64,000 nt of DNA. It comes from Owenia fusiformis (taxonomy: Eukaryota > Annelida > Polychaeta > Sabellida > Oweniidae). Each line of letters opens with the position of its first letter. Within the stretch, counting starts at the first letter, position 1. Under the pieces are notes generated by a model. It saw nothing but the letters and a program-made list of their open reading frames with translations. It was not told the DNA's origin and made no database searches. Shown one piece after another: positions 34,343-44,591 of this stretch. Location of the stretch: positions 10,616,931 to 10,680,930 of the forward strand of contig CAIIXF020000003.1 of NCBI GenBank assembly GCA_903813345.2, written 5' to 3'. A program made the position numbers and the translations under genes.

Positions 34343-36515
34343 ATCAATTCTAATTCAAAAAATATTCTAGTTGCCTGCATCTACAAACCACCAAACATAA
34401 ATGTCAACTCTTTTCATGAAGAATTAAAAAATTTCATCCAAACAATTTCATCTGAGGGTAAATCTATTTACATAATGGGAGACACAAACATTGATCTACT
34501 AAAAGCTGATCTGCATGGTTCTACTTATGACTTCATAAACATGTTATTTTCATATAATCTGTTCCCCTTAATTTATAAACCAACCAGGGTTTCTCCTTAT
34601 TCTGCTACTCTCATTGACAACATTTTCACTAATGTTCCTCATATAAAATTAGCAGGCATATTAATTGATAGCATCTCTGACCACTTCCCAATATTTGCCA
34701 TAACTGGGAAGCACATGCAAACAATCAATATCAAGCAGTTAAAATTCAGATCGATAAATGAAAGATCTATGGACATTTTTTAGCGAAATTTAGAATCAGT
34801 TAATTGGCAGGAACTCATTGCATGTCAAGATACTAATAATGCGTATCTAATTTTTAAACAGAAACTTTCAAACGAATATGACAAGGCTTTTCCACTAAAA
34901 ACTAAAAAAGTAAAACAATTCTTCAACAGTGATAAGCCTTGGCTTACAACAGGGATAATCAAATCTTGCAAAAGTAAAAATAAATTGTATATGAAATATT
35001 TAAAAAAATCAACAGATGAAAACTTGAAAGTCTACAAAGAATACAATAACAATTTAAAACACCTGATGAGAATATCTGAGAAAATGTATTATAAAGCCAA
35101 AATCACAGAAGCTTCATCTAATATCAAGAAAACATGGGAAATACTCAATGAAATTCTACAAAGAAAAAAGAAAAACTATAAACCACTACCAGACACATTC
35201 TACTCAGATGATGATCAAACGTTTAAGGGAAAACATAAAATAGCTAATGGCTTTAACACCTTTTTTTCTAATGTGGGGCGTAAATCAGCTGAAAAGATAA
35301 GAAATTCTAATACATCACCTAATGAATTCCTAAATAAAATGACAAATGTTAATGACTCAATTTTCCTACATCCAGTAGACCACAATGGAATAACCAAAGT
35401 ATTTAGTCAGCTGACTGACTCAGCAGCTGGTCCAGATAATTTCAAGCCTATTGTTATGAAAGCGTGTAGTAATGCATTAAGTATGCCTGTATGGTATACC
35501 ATTAATCTATCTTTTAATCAAGGAGTATTTCCAGACAGTCTTAAATTTGCCAAGGTAATCCCAATTCATAAGAAAGACAGAACTGATTTATTTAACCACT
35601 ATAGACCAATCTCACTTCTTTCCTTTTTTTTCAAAGGTAATTGAGAAATGTATATACACCAGAATCTTTGACTTCCTCGAGAGACAAAATGTCCTATATG
35701 CCCATCAATATGGCTTTAAGAAGAACCACTCTACATATATGGCAGTCCTAAAATACATTGAAACTGTGCGTAAGGCATTAGAAAAGCAAGAATTTTGCAT
35801 TGGTCTAATGTGTGATCTCTCAAAAGCCTTTGATACTCTTAATCACAACATTTTATTGAGTAAACTGAAATATTATGGCATCAGAGGTCTCGCAGCTGAC
35901 TGGTTTGAAAGTTATCTAAGTAACCGCACTCAATTTGTTCAAATAGAAGGCGATACTGATTCTGATGTTCTTCATTTGTCCTGTGGTGTGCCACAAGGCA
36001 CAATTTTAGGACCCCTGCTGTTTATAATATATACTAATGATATTTACAAGTGCTCAGATATTGCAAAAATGTTTCTTTATGCTGATGATACCAATATTAT
36101 ATTTTCTGGCAAAAATCTGGAAGAACTAAATAACACCGTCAATACAGAACTCAATGAATGGTTCATTTGCAATAAACTTGCCCTAAATGCATCAAAAACT
36201 AACTATATTGTATTCAAAACATCAAACAAAATAATAGATTACAACAAAATAAACTTAAATATGAATCACACTATATTAGAGAGAACCAATGTTAGTAATT
36301 TTCTTGGCACTCTAGTCGACGAAAATTTATCTTGGAAGCCGCATATAAAACATGTTGAGACTAAGATATCCAAAATACTAGGCGTTCTTCACAGAATAAA
36401 GGATAACTTAGATCAAAAAAGCCTTAAAACAATATATTACTCATTAATTTACTCACACTTAAACTATAACATCCTAATTTGGGGAAGTGTTCCACATACA
36501 AATTTATTGAAATTA
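34343..36515 (+). pseudogene. Broken LINE with endonuclease and reverse transcriptase (CR1/L2-like)
   Basis: Non-LTR retrotransposon remnant. The N-terminal part (about 34,343-34,783) has NILVACIYKPPN, YIMGDTNIDLL and SDHFPIF, the motifs of the apurinic-type endonuclease. After a TAG at 34781-34783 the linker resumes (34985-35644), leading to PIHKKDRTDLFNHYRPISLL. A frame change near 35,640 separates it from the palm domain (35739-36515) with DLSKAFDTLNHNILLSKL, CGVPQGTILGPLLF and LYADDTN (catalytic Asp pair). The sequence ends at 36,515 within the region after the thumb, where a poly(A)-tailed opposite-strand sequence begins. Motif style fits the CR1/L2/Daphne group, not Tx1. The 3' part missing here is represented by the insertion at 44747-45744. 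Confidence 0.85.
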
Positions 36516-36516
36516 C

Positions 36517-37660
36517 AGATTTTTTATTTTATTTTTTTTTAAATCATTTATTCATTCTTCATATATAACACAGCAAATCCTACAAAGAAAAGCTTGACAA
36601 GGCTAGAGGATCTTCTGATATGCCTAAAATGAGAATTGTTGAATGAAGTTGATTTGATTCAATTACTCAACACCCATACCACTGGATTTCCAGATAGATA
36701 GAGTCCTATATGATTGTCACAGTCTCAAAGAACCTAGTCATTTAAACAAAAATCATTTGCATCCCTTAATTCATCTTGCTTGTTTCTTGTCATGAATTTG
36801 AAGATTTGGCACATATTGTTAATTGTTTGTTCTAGAATTTGTCCATTATTTGTCCATCTCCATCACATAATCATAGGCATCCGAATCATACATATGATCC
36901 ACTCCCAATCCATTAATGAGGCGCATATATCTTTCCCTACATGTTGCGAGGTTGAAGTTTGTTATCGCTGCGACATCATGTGTTGAAATAGAATCAGTGT
37001 TTGTAAGTTTGGAATATTTTTCATTTTCGCATTGTGTTGATTTGTTGTCGGATTGTTTCTTGATGTTGACACTGTAACCTCTGTGTTTTTTATCCAAATT
37101 GTTTGTTTTAGTGGCGACATGTTGCACTTTTATTTCAGTTGCACTTGATTGGTTTCTTTTTTGTTTTACATCTGTTTGCATCCCAACACTCACTTTTTGT
37201 TATTCTATCTCCAGCATTCCGCAATTGCAATATTGAAGTAAATCCACTGTCATTGTCACCTTTTTTTGCTGTGTCAGTTTCATTGTTATTGTTTACAATT
37301 TCACTGTTTTCATTAGTTCTGTTTTTAAACAAGTTTCTATTTAGTACAGACGTAACAGGTGTTGACTGTTCATATAATCCTAATTCATTTTGCTCATGGT
37401 GTTTAGGTTCACTCAATAGTTTTTTGTTAGAATTCTAATCACTAATCCTATTAGCATCTCTTATAAGTCTACTTGGTGACTTGGTACTGGTTTGTGACCT
37501 TGGGTTTCCAAAATGGTGTGCTTTATATTCCAATGTAATAGTAGTTCCATTGTTTGTTGAATTTATCTTGTATTCTCCTAGAATGCACCCTTCCTCCTGT
37601 AACTCACTAATCAGATGCTCAACAATCTTGGGAATCATTGTTTCTTTTTATTTATTTTAA
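36517..37660 (-). mobile_element. Minus-strand retro-insertion with poly(A) tail
   Basis: On the minus strand the segment ends in AATAAA-like sequence (GAATGAATAAATG) followed by about 23 A-rich bases at 36540-36517. It then abuts the truncated LINE at 36515. This is the signature of a reverse-transcribed insertion. It contains the ORF1-like frame described separately. No TSD was found, so boundaries are approximate. Confidence 0.5.
36846..37638 (-). pseudogene. Degraded ORF1-like (gag-like) frame of a retroelement
   Basis: Minus-strand frame starting MIPKIVEHLISELQEEGCIL (37638), with SPSRLIRDANRISD before an in-frame TAG at 37437-37435. It continues in the same frame (SEPKHHEQNELGLYEQ) to about 37,190. 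A frame change then leads to 37193-36846 with TCRERYMRLINGLGVDHMYD and a stop at 36846. The protein is Asn/Thr/Lys-rich, with a KSPSRLxRD segment of the type seen in ORF1 proteins of animal LINEs. No zinc knuckle or RNA-recognition motif is clear. I infer an ORF1 product, but a processed pseudogene of a host gene is possible. Confidence 0.45.
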
Positions 37661-38405
37661 AATGTGAGTTCTGGAAAGACCCGTTGCCATTGACTGAGGA
37701 TCCCAGCGATCCTATTATCCTACTCAGTTTGAATTTAGACTCAGAAAGCAGGTTATGAAAACAGGTTTTCTGCAAAGATATCAAATTTAGAAAATATGGA
37801 TCTTGTTTTTGAGCGGCTTAACAAGCATTTAGATACAAGACTTGGCGCTATCTCTTGTCAATTACACTTAGACTTGCAGTAAATTGGGGGTTTACGAAAA
37901 CCACCGACCACCGACCAGTCACTCTCCACAGTTGGGTACATGTGGTCGGTGGTCGGCTGACGGTCTTTTACATAAAGATGAAAAAATGCAAAATTAGAAG
38001 TAAAACTAAAACTGGGAATCCAATGTCTATAGTACCTTTACTAGGTCGTGATTTAAAAATGTATAATTAATCATTTCAAATCACGATGAAAACGTTACAT
38101 CGTCGTGGTGTGTAATGTCATATTTTTAAGTGATGTTTCAGTTGTTAGAAGACCAATTTTATCCTGGTTAGTCACTTTGGAAAAAAACGCACGTAACATT
38201 GCATTAAGTTCATTCATATGAAACGCATTAACAAAAACACACAAACATCGTCGATGTTGACGTCGTAACGTTATGTTTGATTTCTCAGTTGTTAAATGTC
38301 AACTGGTAAAAACTACATTTGATATGATAAAAAAAAGCTTTATATCGTGTTCAGTATTCAGTAGGCTATGACGATAACAAATCATTTTTGTTTCGAAATT
38401 GTTAA

Positions 38406-39045
38406 ACCTGCACATCGCTCCAAAATGCAATATGTTGACATATATTGTTTTTACATTTTCAAACTGTAATATAAAGTTTATGTAAATAAAAATTGTTTTC
38501 TCTGCATAATATCAAAGAACAATCATTTAGTTAAAAAAATAAAAAAAGTTTGTGCGGGATTCGAACCTGGCCTCCTGCGTACTGAGCGAGCATTCTACCG
38601 CAAGGCCACAAACAAATGACGTCATCGATGGCGGTTTCAAAATTTTCGAAATACGCTTCGAATAATATTATGTTCATTTCTGGCGTGTTAACCAATATCA
38701 TAGCTTCTCATTGTATGTGTATGCCTTTGTCAATTAAAACATCCCATCGAAGTGTAATATTTGATAACTAGCCAATGAAAATTCTAACGAACGAAGGTGG
38801 TAAGCAAGAGAGGTAATTATGTCTGTCATCTTAAAACTCTGGGGCTTTCCCTCCTCTTAAACCTTTCCAAAATCATATCGTCGTCACCAATCGAAGAACA
38901 ATCTTTGAAATGACACATTCATCGTAAGTATTTATACACAAGATTTGCCCCATTTGTTCATCATCCTATAATCTTTCATTAAGCTCAAAATGATAAAGTT
39001 CACCCCGAAACAACCCAAGATTGCGTTTTGGAGCGATGTGCAGGT
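38406..39045. mobile_element. TTAA-flanked nested element, 640 bp
   Basis: TTAA occurs at 38402-38405 and 39046-39049. The ends ACCTGCACATCGCTCCAAAA and TTTTGGAGCGATGTGCAGGT are inverted repeats. TTAA targets are used by piggyBac and Kolobok elements. No transposase. A tRNA-like segment lies inside. Confidence 0.75.
38548..38613 (-). pseudogene. tRNA-like sequence inside the TTAA element
   Basis: On the minus strand GTTTGTG and CACAAAC form a perfect 7-bp acceptor-like stem 66 bases end to end. GCCTTGCGGTAGAATGC is A-box-like and GGTTCGAATCC is a B box. A possible anticodon loop TCAGTAC would read AGT (Thr). It is about six bases shorter than a normal tRNA and the T and anticodon stems have mismatches. 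A tRNA pseudogene or tRNA-derived transposon module is likelier than a functional gene. Confidence 0.5.
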
Positions 39046-39404
39046 TTAAATTTCATAAAAAGAAACGATAGGTTGGTTAATGATAGGTTTGGACCTTAGC
39101 CAGGACAATTAATCGAGAGGAGACAGTCATGCCCAATTTGTTTGCTTGCCATTCGTTGCAAGGTACAAAACGATTGTCCAATGATTAACGTCCAATTAAT
39201 TGTCCAACAATCATATGACATTACACACCACGAAACAAAAAGTCCAACGATTGACATTCAAAATCAAATTATTAATATTTTAAGGCTACAAATATGTTCG
39301 GTCTTTTACACATTTTCTTCAAACCCTGTTTTGAGGCTACCAGTGGAAAACACCGACCGGTCGGTGGTCGGTGGGGTCGGTCTTTTTCGTAAACCCGTAA
39401 ATTG

Positions 39405-40456
39405 GCCATTGCAAATTGCAAAATCAGATCGTCAAATTAATCGCTTCATTTTTAAATGTATGCTTCATATCTTCATCCAAAACTTTAGGAAACAGCTTTT
39501 AGATGTGACTAAACCAGAGAAACTTGCTGTGAGAAGTTACAGTAATTTTGTGTACCCGGGTTTACAATATGTACTGGACGAAATGAATTAACTCGAGTTT
39601 TACTCGAGTTTTGGAAATATTTGGCAAGTTGAACTCGAGTTGGATTTTTCTGGCGAGTTACACCTCTAGTACATTGTACACGAATTCTACCGATACATAC
39701 ATACATACCGATTCCTAGCCCAATTGGGCAAAACCTGGGATCCAACTATGTCTCCAAGGTTTCCTGAATGAGACTGCTCACCATTTGACACAGATTTCAT
39801 GACTTCATACATGTTCATAACGGGTGATGTCTCAAGTACCACTCCCAAATATCATCAAAGTGGTCATAACTTTTTCATGCTAGGTGGTTACTAGGCAAAA
39901 ATAATAATGCGAAAAATTGCACATCTTATTAGAAGGTAGATTGTTGCTAGGCTCTAACTTGTTAAGCTCAGGGCTTCAAAAATATAAATAACTTGGTCTA
40001 AAATAATAAACATTTATTTTGTACTACAAACATACCATCTTAGAAAAACAAAATTCAAATTCTAAAGAAAACATAAAATAACTTACGTTCCCTTCCATTT
40101 TTAAATGTTTTAACTATGAAAATCGATTAAATTCATCTTTTTTTTATTCACGTTACCATGGTAACAAGATACCAGTGATTGTTATAATTTTAGAGAATAA
40201 TGGTTGAGTCATAAAGCTTCATACCTATGGGTATGGCATCTATCAGTGTATATTTATTTAACAAATTAAATTACATTGAGGGTTGACTGATACTTGGTTT
40301 AATTGGTTGCTTTAACAACCAATATCTCGGCCTCACCTTTATCTTCATCTTTTTGCTATCTTTGTTGTCTAGTTAAGTCAAGGTATACTTTCATCAACAT
40401 TGACCATCTGTCTGTCATGTTGTTTTTTTCTAAAAATTGGATGATGTCATCAATCC
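39405..40456. other. Unassigned intronic sequence
   Basis: ACTCGAGTT-type short repeats at about 39,595-39,650. Otherwise no exon or element was recognised. The open frame at 39142-39591 crosses the transposon end and is not coding. Confidence 0.4.
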
Positions 40457-40462
40457 CATTAT

Positions 40463-40952
40463 CAGGCCTGTCAACTGTCCCGCAATTTGCGTATTTGTCA
40501 CGCATTTGCTGAAGAATTTGAAGTCACGCCAGTTATTTTTGCGTGACAGAAAATGTCACGCAAATACGCATTTTCCCTGGTAATTGTCAAGCAAAAGTAT
40601 TTCTGTAGAAAAATTTCTAAAAAAGATCGTCTACACAGGAAAAATACGAACGCCGGAAAAAAATGTACGCATTTCGTTCGGACTTTTCACGCGAATTAAG
40701 TATATGTCACGCATTCCGTTCGAAATTTTCCGTACCTCCCCCCCCCCGTTGATAGATGTTTGAAACGGGAGCGTAGCAAGCGCGAAAAATATGAGGTGTT
40801 CAAAATTTGGCAAGGTGTAATAAAATTTAAACCAAGGTGTTCAAAATTTGGGTCAAGGTGTTCAGATTTGGACCAAGGTGTCCATATTTTGAGGGGAGGT
40901 GTTCAACATTTCCAAGTCACTCATGTTAGGTGTTCCCAAGTTGACAGGCCTG
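40463..40952 (+). mobile_element. MITE with CAGGCCTGTCAACT termini, 6-bp TSD (copy D)
   Basis: CATTAT is duplicated at 40457-40462 and 40953-40958. It is the longest copy of the family and retains a C run and GCGAGCGCG-like segment at about 40,738-40,780 that others lack. Confidence 0.85.
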
Positions 40953-41122
40953 CATTATTCACAAGTGTAGTACAGTCACATACTGTATACCCGTAAAGCA
41001 AAGAGCGGTCAATAATAGCATATCCCATGATGCACAGGTGGGGTACAGGTCAAAATGTTGACGGCTAATTTACCAATCAGAATCGAGTATTTACACTGAG
41101 GTACTAACAATACTCTGTAATG

Positions 41123-41258
41123 CCTTGGTAACATTTGCTTTGATCCATGGGCCGGCGCCCACCTGATTGAGTGTTTTGTTCAATATTGTATTTAATTTTA
41201 AACAAAATACTCAATCGGTCGGGTGCCGTAGTGAAAATCGGAGCAAATGTGACCAAGG
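41123..41258. mobile_element. Palindromic MITE, 136 bp
   Basis: CCTTGGTAACATTTGC at the left and GCAAATGTGACCAAGG at the right. Complementarity continues through GGGC-x-GGCGCCC and CTGATTGAGT to an AT-rich centre. No ORF. The TSD is not clear. Confidence 0.65.
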
Positions 41259-41575
41259 TATAAGTTGTTATTTTGCTAAATCATGTAATTTTCCTGTTGC
41301 CTAATTTTTGCCAGGTTTGCAAAATTAAATGTCAGAAATATCTTCAATTGGAATTATCCAATTGGAAGTTTGTTGTCACAAGGAAAATCAAAATTAGGAA
41401 AATGATAAAATTTGACCATTCAGCAAATTAACCACTCGGATTAAATACTACTTACAGAAACACATTTTGACCTGCAGAAGCTCCTGTCTCGCTTTTCCAA
41501 TTATGATACTATTTCAGTGGTCAATATCAAGCGAAGGTAACTATCGTCACCTTCACATTCAAGAGGATCATTATC

Positions 41576-42840
41576 CCATCGAACGAAGTTCGGAGGGATA
41601 TAGGGAACGCCTCCGTCCGTCCGTCCGTCCGTACGTACGTACGTACGTACGTACGTCTGAACGTACATCCGTACGTCTGTCCGTCCGTCCGGGCAATAAG
41701 TCAAATACCGTTGGCCCGATTTTATTCATATTTTGTACACTTATACCCTATGGGGGTAGAAGTTCTGCTTGAAAGCCGATTTTCAAAATGGCCGTTCATT
41801 TAAAAATGGCGGCCATTTTAGTGCCGATTTTACAGTAATTTAGGTGCAATATGTAAAACTGTAATAGCAATATGTTTTAAATGTAAAGAAAATTATATAG
41901 GACATTAATAAAGCTAGAAATGTAGATATTAAAAAAGCACATGGCAGCCATCTTGAAAAATGGCGGCCTTTACTCGTTATTTTACGATTTTTGCTGTAAC
42001 TCGAAAAGTAGTGGAGCGATTTTGTTCATATTTGGTATGTGAATACTATAAGCATGGCACACTGTCTAATGACACTTTTGGTAGAAGGCGGCCATTTTGA
42101 AAAATGGCCGCCATTTTAACTTATTTTACTAAAACTCGAAAAATAGTGCAGCGATTTTGTTCATATTTGGTATGTGAATACGTATAAGCATGGCACACTG
42201 TCTAATGACACTTTTGGTAGAGGGCAGTCATTTTTCAAAATGGCCGCCATTTTAACGTATTTTACTATAACTCGAAAAGTAGTGGAGCGATTTTGTTCAT
42301 ATTCGGTATGTGAATACTGTAAGCATGGCACACTGTCTAATGACACTTTTGGTAGAAGGCGGCTATTTTGAAAAATGGTGGACATTTTGAAAAATGGCTG
42401 CCATTTTAACTTATTTTACTATAATTCGAAAAGTAGTGGAGCGATTTTGTTCATATTTGGTATGTGAATACGTATAAGCATGGTACACTGTCTAATGACA
42501 CTTACGGTAGAAGGCGGCCATTTTTCAAAATGGCCGCCATTTTGACGTTTTTTACTATAACTCGAAAAGTAGTGGAGCGATTTTGTTCATATTTGGTATG
42601 TGAATACTATAAGCATGGCACACTGTCTAATGAGACTTTTGGTAGAAGGCGGCCATTTTTCAAAATGGCCATAATTTTAACGTATTTTACTATAACTCGA
42701 AAAGTAGTAGAGCGATTTAATTCATATTTGGTATGTGAATATTATAAGCATGGCACACTGTCTAATGACACTTTTGGTAGAAGGTGCCCGTTTTGAAAAA
42801 TGTTCGATGGGATTCGCTACGCTTTGGCGTTGCCGTTGTT
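41576..42840 (+). repeat. 150-bp tandem repeat array starting CATCGAACGAAGTTCGG (long copy)
   Basis: Hairpin CGAACGAAGTTCG, then (GTCC/GTAC)n at 41,620-41,695. About seven units follow of AACTCGAAAAGTAGTGGAGC, TTGTTCATATTTGGTATG, AAGCATGGCACACTG, CACTTTTGGTAGAAGGC and inverted GGCCATTTT/AAAATGGCC pairs. It ends GTTCGATGGG then GCTACGCTTTGGCG. The unit length is near a multiple of three in places, giving repetitive open frames that are not genes. Confidence 0.8.
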
Positions 42841-43359
42841 CTGGTTTGTCTATATGTCGTGCCTGGGTGCCACATTTCAACGATATCTTTCACCGTTTAA
42901 GGGAAGGTTACTGAAAATGTATGATACGGAAACAGTCTTGTTGGTTTTCAAGATGATGTGGTTACTGTATAAAGTCTGTAATATTGCTCTTTTGTTTCAG
43001 TCCAAAAAATACACTTGACCTTATATGCACGTTTTGTAGAATAACAAGGGAAAGTATAGCTTTTTTGCTTGACCAAAGGGGCCCTACCAAACCTTGGAAA
43101 GTCATTTTAAGAAGCTCAAGATACCAACTTTTCCTACCTGAAAGGAAGCTAAATGAAAAGATCTCAGAAATTCAAATCTGACTTAAGATTGGATTAATAA
43201 TATTGTGAGCAACAAGCTGGTGACATTTTGTCATGTTAATGCCTTGTTTTCATATTCCTCTCCAAGTTCTCAGAAGTTCAAATCTAACTTAAGATTTTTT
43301 GGTAATGTTAATGGCTTGTTTAAACCTATAATGCCAAGATGTTGCTGTGATTGTTACAG
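42841..43359. other. Intronic sequence upstream of exon 4
   Basis: A short internal duplication: the block AAATCTGACTTAAGATT/AAATCTAACTTAAGATT with TAATG-GCTTGTTT occurs at about 43,173 and 43,279. No exon seen. Confidence 0.4.
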
Positions 43360-43466
43360 GGTGTGATGTGACAGGGAGGTCTAATGAGGTTTCCCAGCAT
43401 CAAGAGTCTTGTGACTACAAGGGGGTCCAGTTTGCAGGAAGCCCCAACATAGCACAGGAGAGTCAG
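43360..43466 (+). CDS. TRAF7-like E3 ligase, exon 4 (zinc finger 3)
   Basis: Acceptor TTGTTACAG ends at 43359; donor CAG/GTACAT follows 43466. Entered in phase 1 it restores Gly217 and reads CDVTGRSNEVSQHQESCDYK, then GVQFAGSPNIAQESQ. C218, H230 and C234 with C211 from exon 3 complete a third TRAF-type finger. The phase agreement with exon 3 and the continuation of the Cys/His pattern across the junction are strong evidence that the two belong together despite a 10.3-kb intron. The exon ends in phase 0. Confidence 0.75.
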
Positions 43467-44001
43467 GTACATATGCGGTGTATATTGTACAATGTGAAAT
43501 ATTGCAAACGAGGAGTAAAATATTATTAAAGCTGAAATATTATTAAAGCGGTAGGACACTTTGTAGGATGCACAATATAATTGTTGAAAACAAATTGGAC
43601 CAAAAAAACATCCATATTTTTTTATTGCCACACAACTATTATTGAAAAATGGACAATTAAGCAGGGTTTTTCAGAATTTCACACAACAGACCAAATAAAT
43701 GAAAACAAAAGGCAAATTTAATGGAAATCATAACTTGGAAAAGTTGAAAAGTCCCTAAAATCAACAGGCAATTTTGTGAAAACAAGCAGTGAAAATCGCC
43801 TGTTGCCTGCTGCTAATATAACCACTGAATAAGTATGTGGTGGCAGATGCTATTCCTTAGATTGAGATATACATATATACCATATCCAATGTCTTTAATT
43901 ACCATGTCATTGCAAAGAAGCAATACACTTGCGCTAAGAATATGGAAAACAACATATTAACCATAGAACATCTACAAATTGGCTGATATATTATGTTATA
44001 G
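43467..44001. other. Intron 4 of the TRAF7-like gene
   Basis: 535 bases, AT-rich, ending TTATGTTATAG. No additional exon was found in it. Its short length contrasts with the transposon-filled introns 1-3. Confidence 0.5.
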
Positions 44002-44123
44002 ATTCATAGTTTACAAACTGCTAATAAGCTGCTGAAGGATACATTGAAGAAGCTGTCTGCCAGAGTGGAGACACTGGAGCAATCTAACTCTTCTCTATCA
44101 ACCCAACTTGCTAAAACTACAAG
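44002..44123 (+). CDS. TRAF7-like E3 ligase, exon 5 (coiled coil)
   Basis: Using the acceptor GTTATAG at 44001 (not the CATAG eight bases later, which would give an early stop), phase 0 gives IHSLQTANKLLKDTLKKLSA then RVETLEQSNSSLSTQLAKTT. Leu or Val recur in heptad positions, as in a coiled coil. TRAF7 and related ligases have a coiled coil directly after the zinc fingers, used for oligomerisation. The donor AG/GTATTT leaves phase 2. No WD40-type exon was recognised in the remaining 20 kb, so the C-terminus is either the short exon at 44253 or outside the window. Confidence 0.65.
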
Positions 44124-44252
44124 GTATTTTTGTAAACATGAACACATGCCATGTGTTGTTATTAATATCAGAGTTTGGAATGAAAGCAAAATTAGCAAAG
44201 TATAAGTCCAAGGCATTAAATACATCTAAAATTAGACAAAATGTTATTCCAG

Positions 44253-44295
44253 GTATTCCGGGTGGGATAAAAAACTTTACTTAAATTTTACTTAA
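44253..44295 (+). CDS. Possible terminal exon of the TRAF7-like gene
   Basis: TTATTCCAG ends at 44252. In phase 2 the exon restores Arg293 and adds YSGWDKKLYLNFT, then TAA at 44293-44295. An AATAAA hexamer starts at 44295. This would close a protein of 306 residues with RING, three zinc fingers and a coiled coil. The support is only phase agreement, an acceptor and a poly(A) signal, and no transcript evidence is available. The hexamer so near the stop means an unusually short 3' UTR. Confidence 0.3.
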
Positions 44296-44591
44296 ATAAA
44301 ATATGTCACCAGCCTATCGCATAAACATGTGTGCCATGAGAAATAATCATAATTTGCAAAAAGTTTCTGAACTAATACCGCCTGATTACCATGATGTCCT
44401 GATGCAAATCCCAGTGAATATAGGGTATATGGGAAGGTCTCCAGGAGATGGTATCTCAAAAATTGCTCAACTTAAGCTGACAATTAAAGGGTTTCGATAA
44501 GCTTCCCGTATAAAAACAATATGGCGGCTCCTGGCGCGTCAACTGGATCAGTCCATTTTTAAGAAATAAGGGGAGTCTTGTAAAATATAAC

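Larger units (their letters stand above)
37887..39396 (-). mobile_element. Non-autonomous DNA transposon, 8-bp TSD, CCGACC-rich ends (copy 2)
   Basis: GTAAATTG is duplicated at 37879-37886 and 39397-39404. The termini GGGGTTTACGAAAACC and its near-inverse lead into repeated CCGACCAC. Its left end corresponds to the right end of the 3197-4605 copy, so it is reversed. The interior differs mainly because a TTAA-flanked element inserted into it (38406-39045). Confidence 0.8.

Noticed and set aside
39142-39591. 149-codon frame at the right end of the 8-bp-TSD element
   Set aside because: It crosses the transposon terminus and TSD into flanking DNA, so it cannot be an inherited coding unit.
41620-41695. 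GTCC/GTAC microsatellite as a CRISPR-like or regulatory array
   Set aside because: Simple 4-base repeat without unique spacers, part of a dispersed repeat that recurs at 24.4, 29.85 and 44.65 kb.
42174-42796. Open frames on both strands with repeated YKHGTLSNDTFGRR-type peptides
   Set aside because: They follow the 150-bp DNA repeat and its inverted GGCCATTTT pairs; the similarity is at DNA level with no start, splice or family support.
44010-44123. Use of the CATAG acceptor at 44009 for exon 5
   Set aside because: In phase 0 it gives TTT ACA AAC TGC TAA, an immediate stop; the acceptor at 44001 keeps the coiled coil in frame.
44303-44500. 65-codon plus-strand frame just after the last host exon
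   Set aside because: No acceptor in phase with exon 5, no recognised domain, and it runs into the GTCC repeat region.
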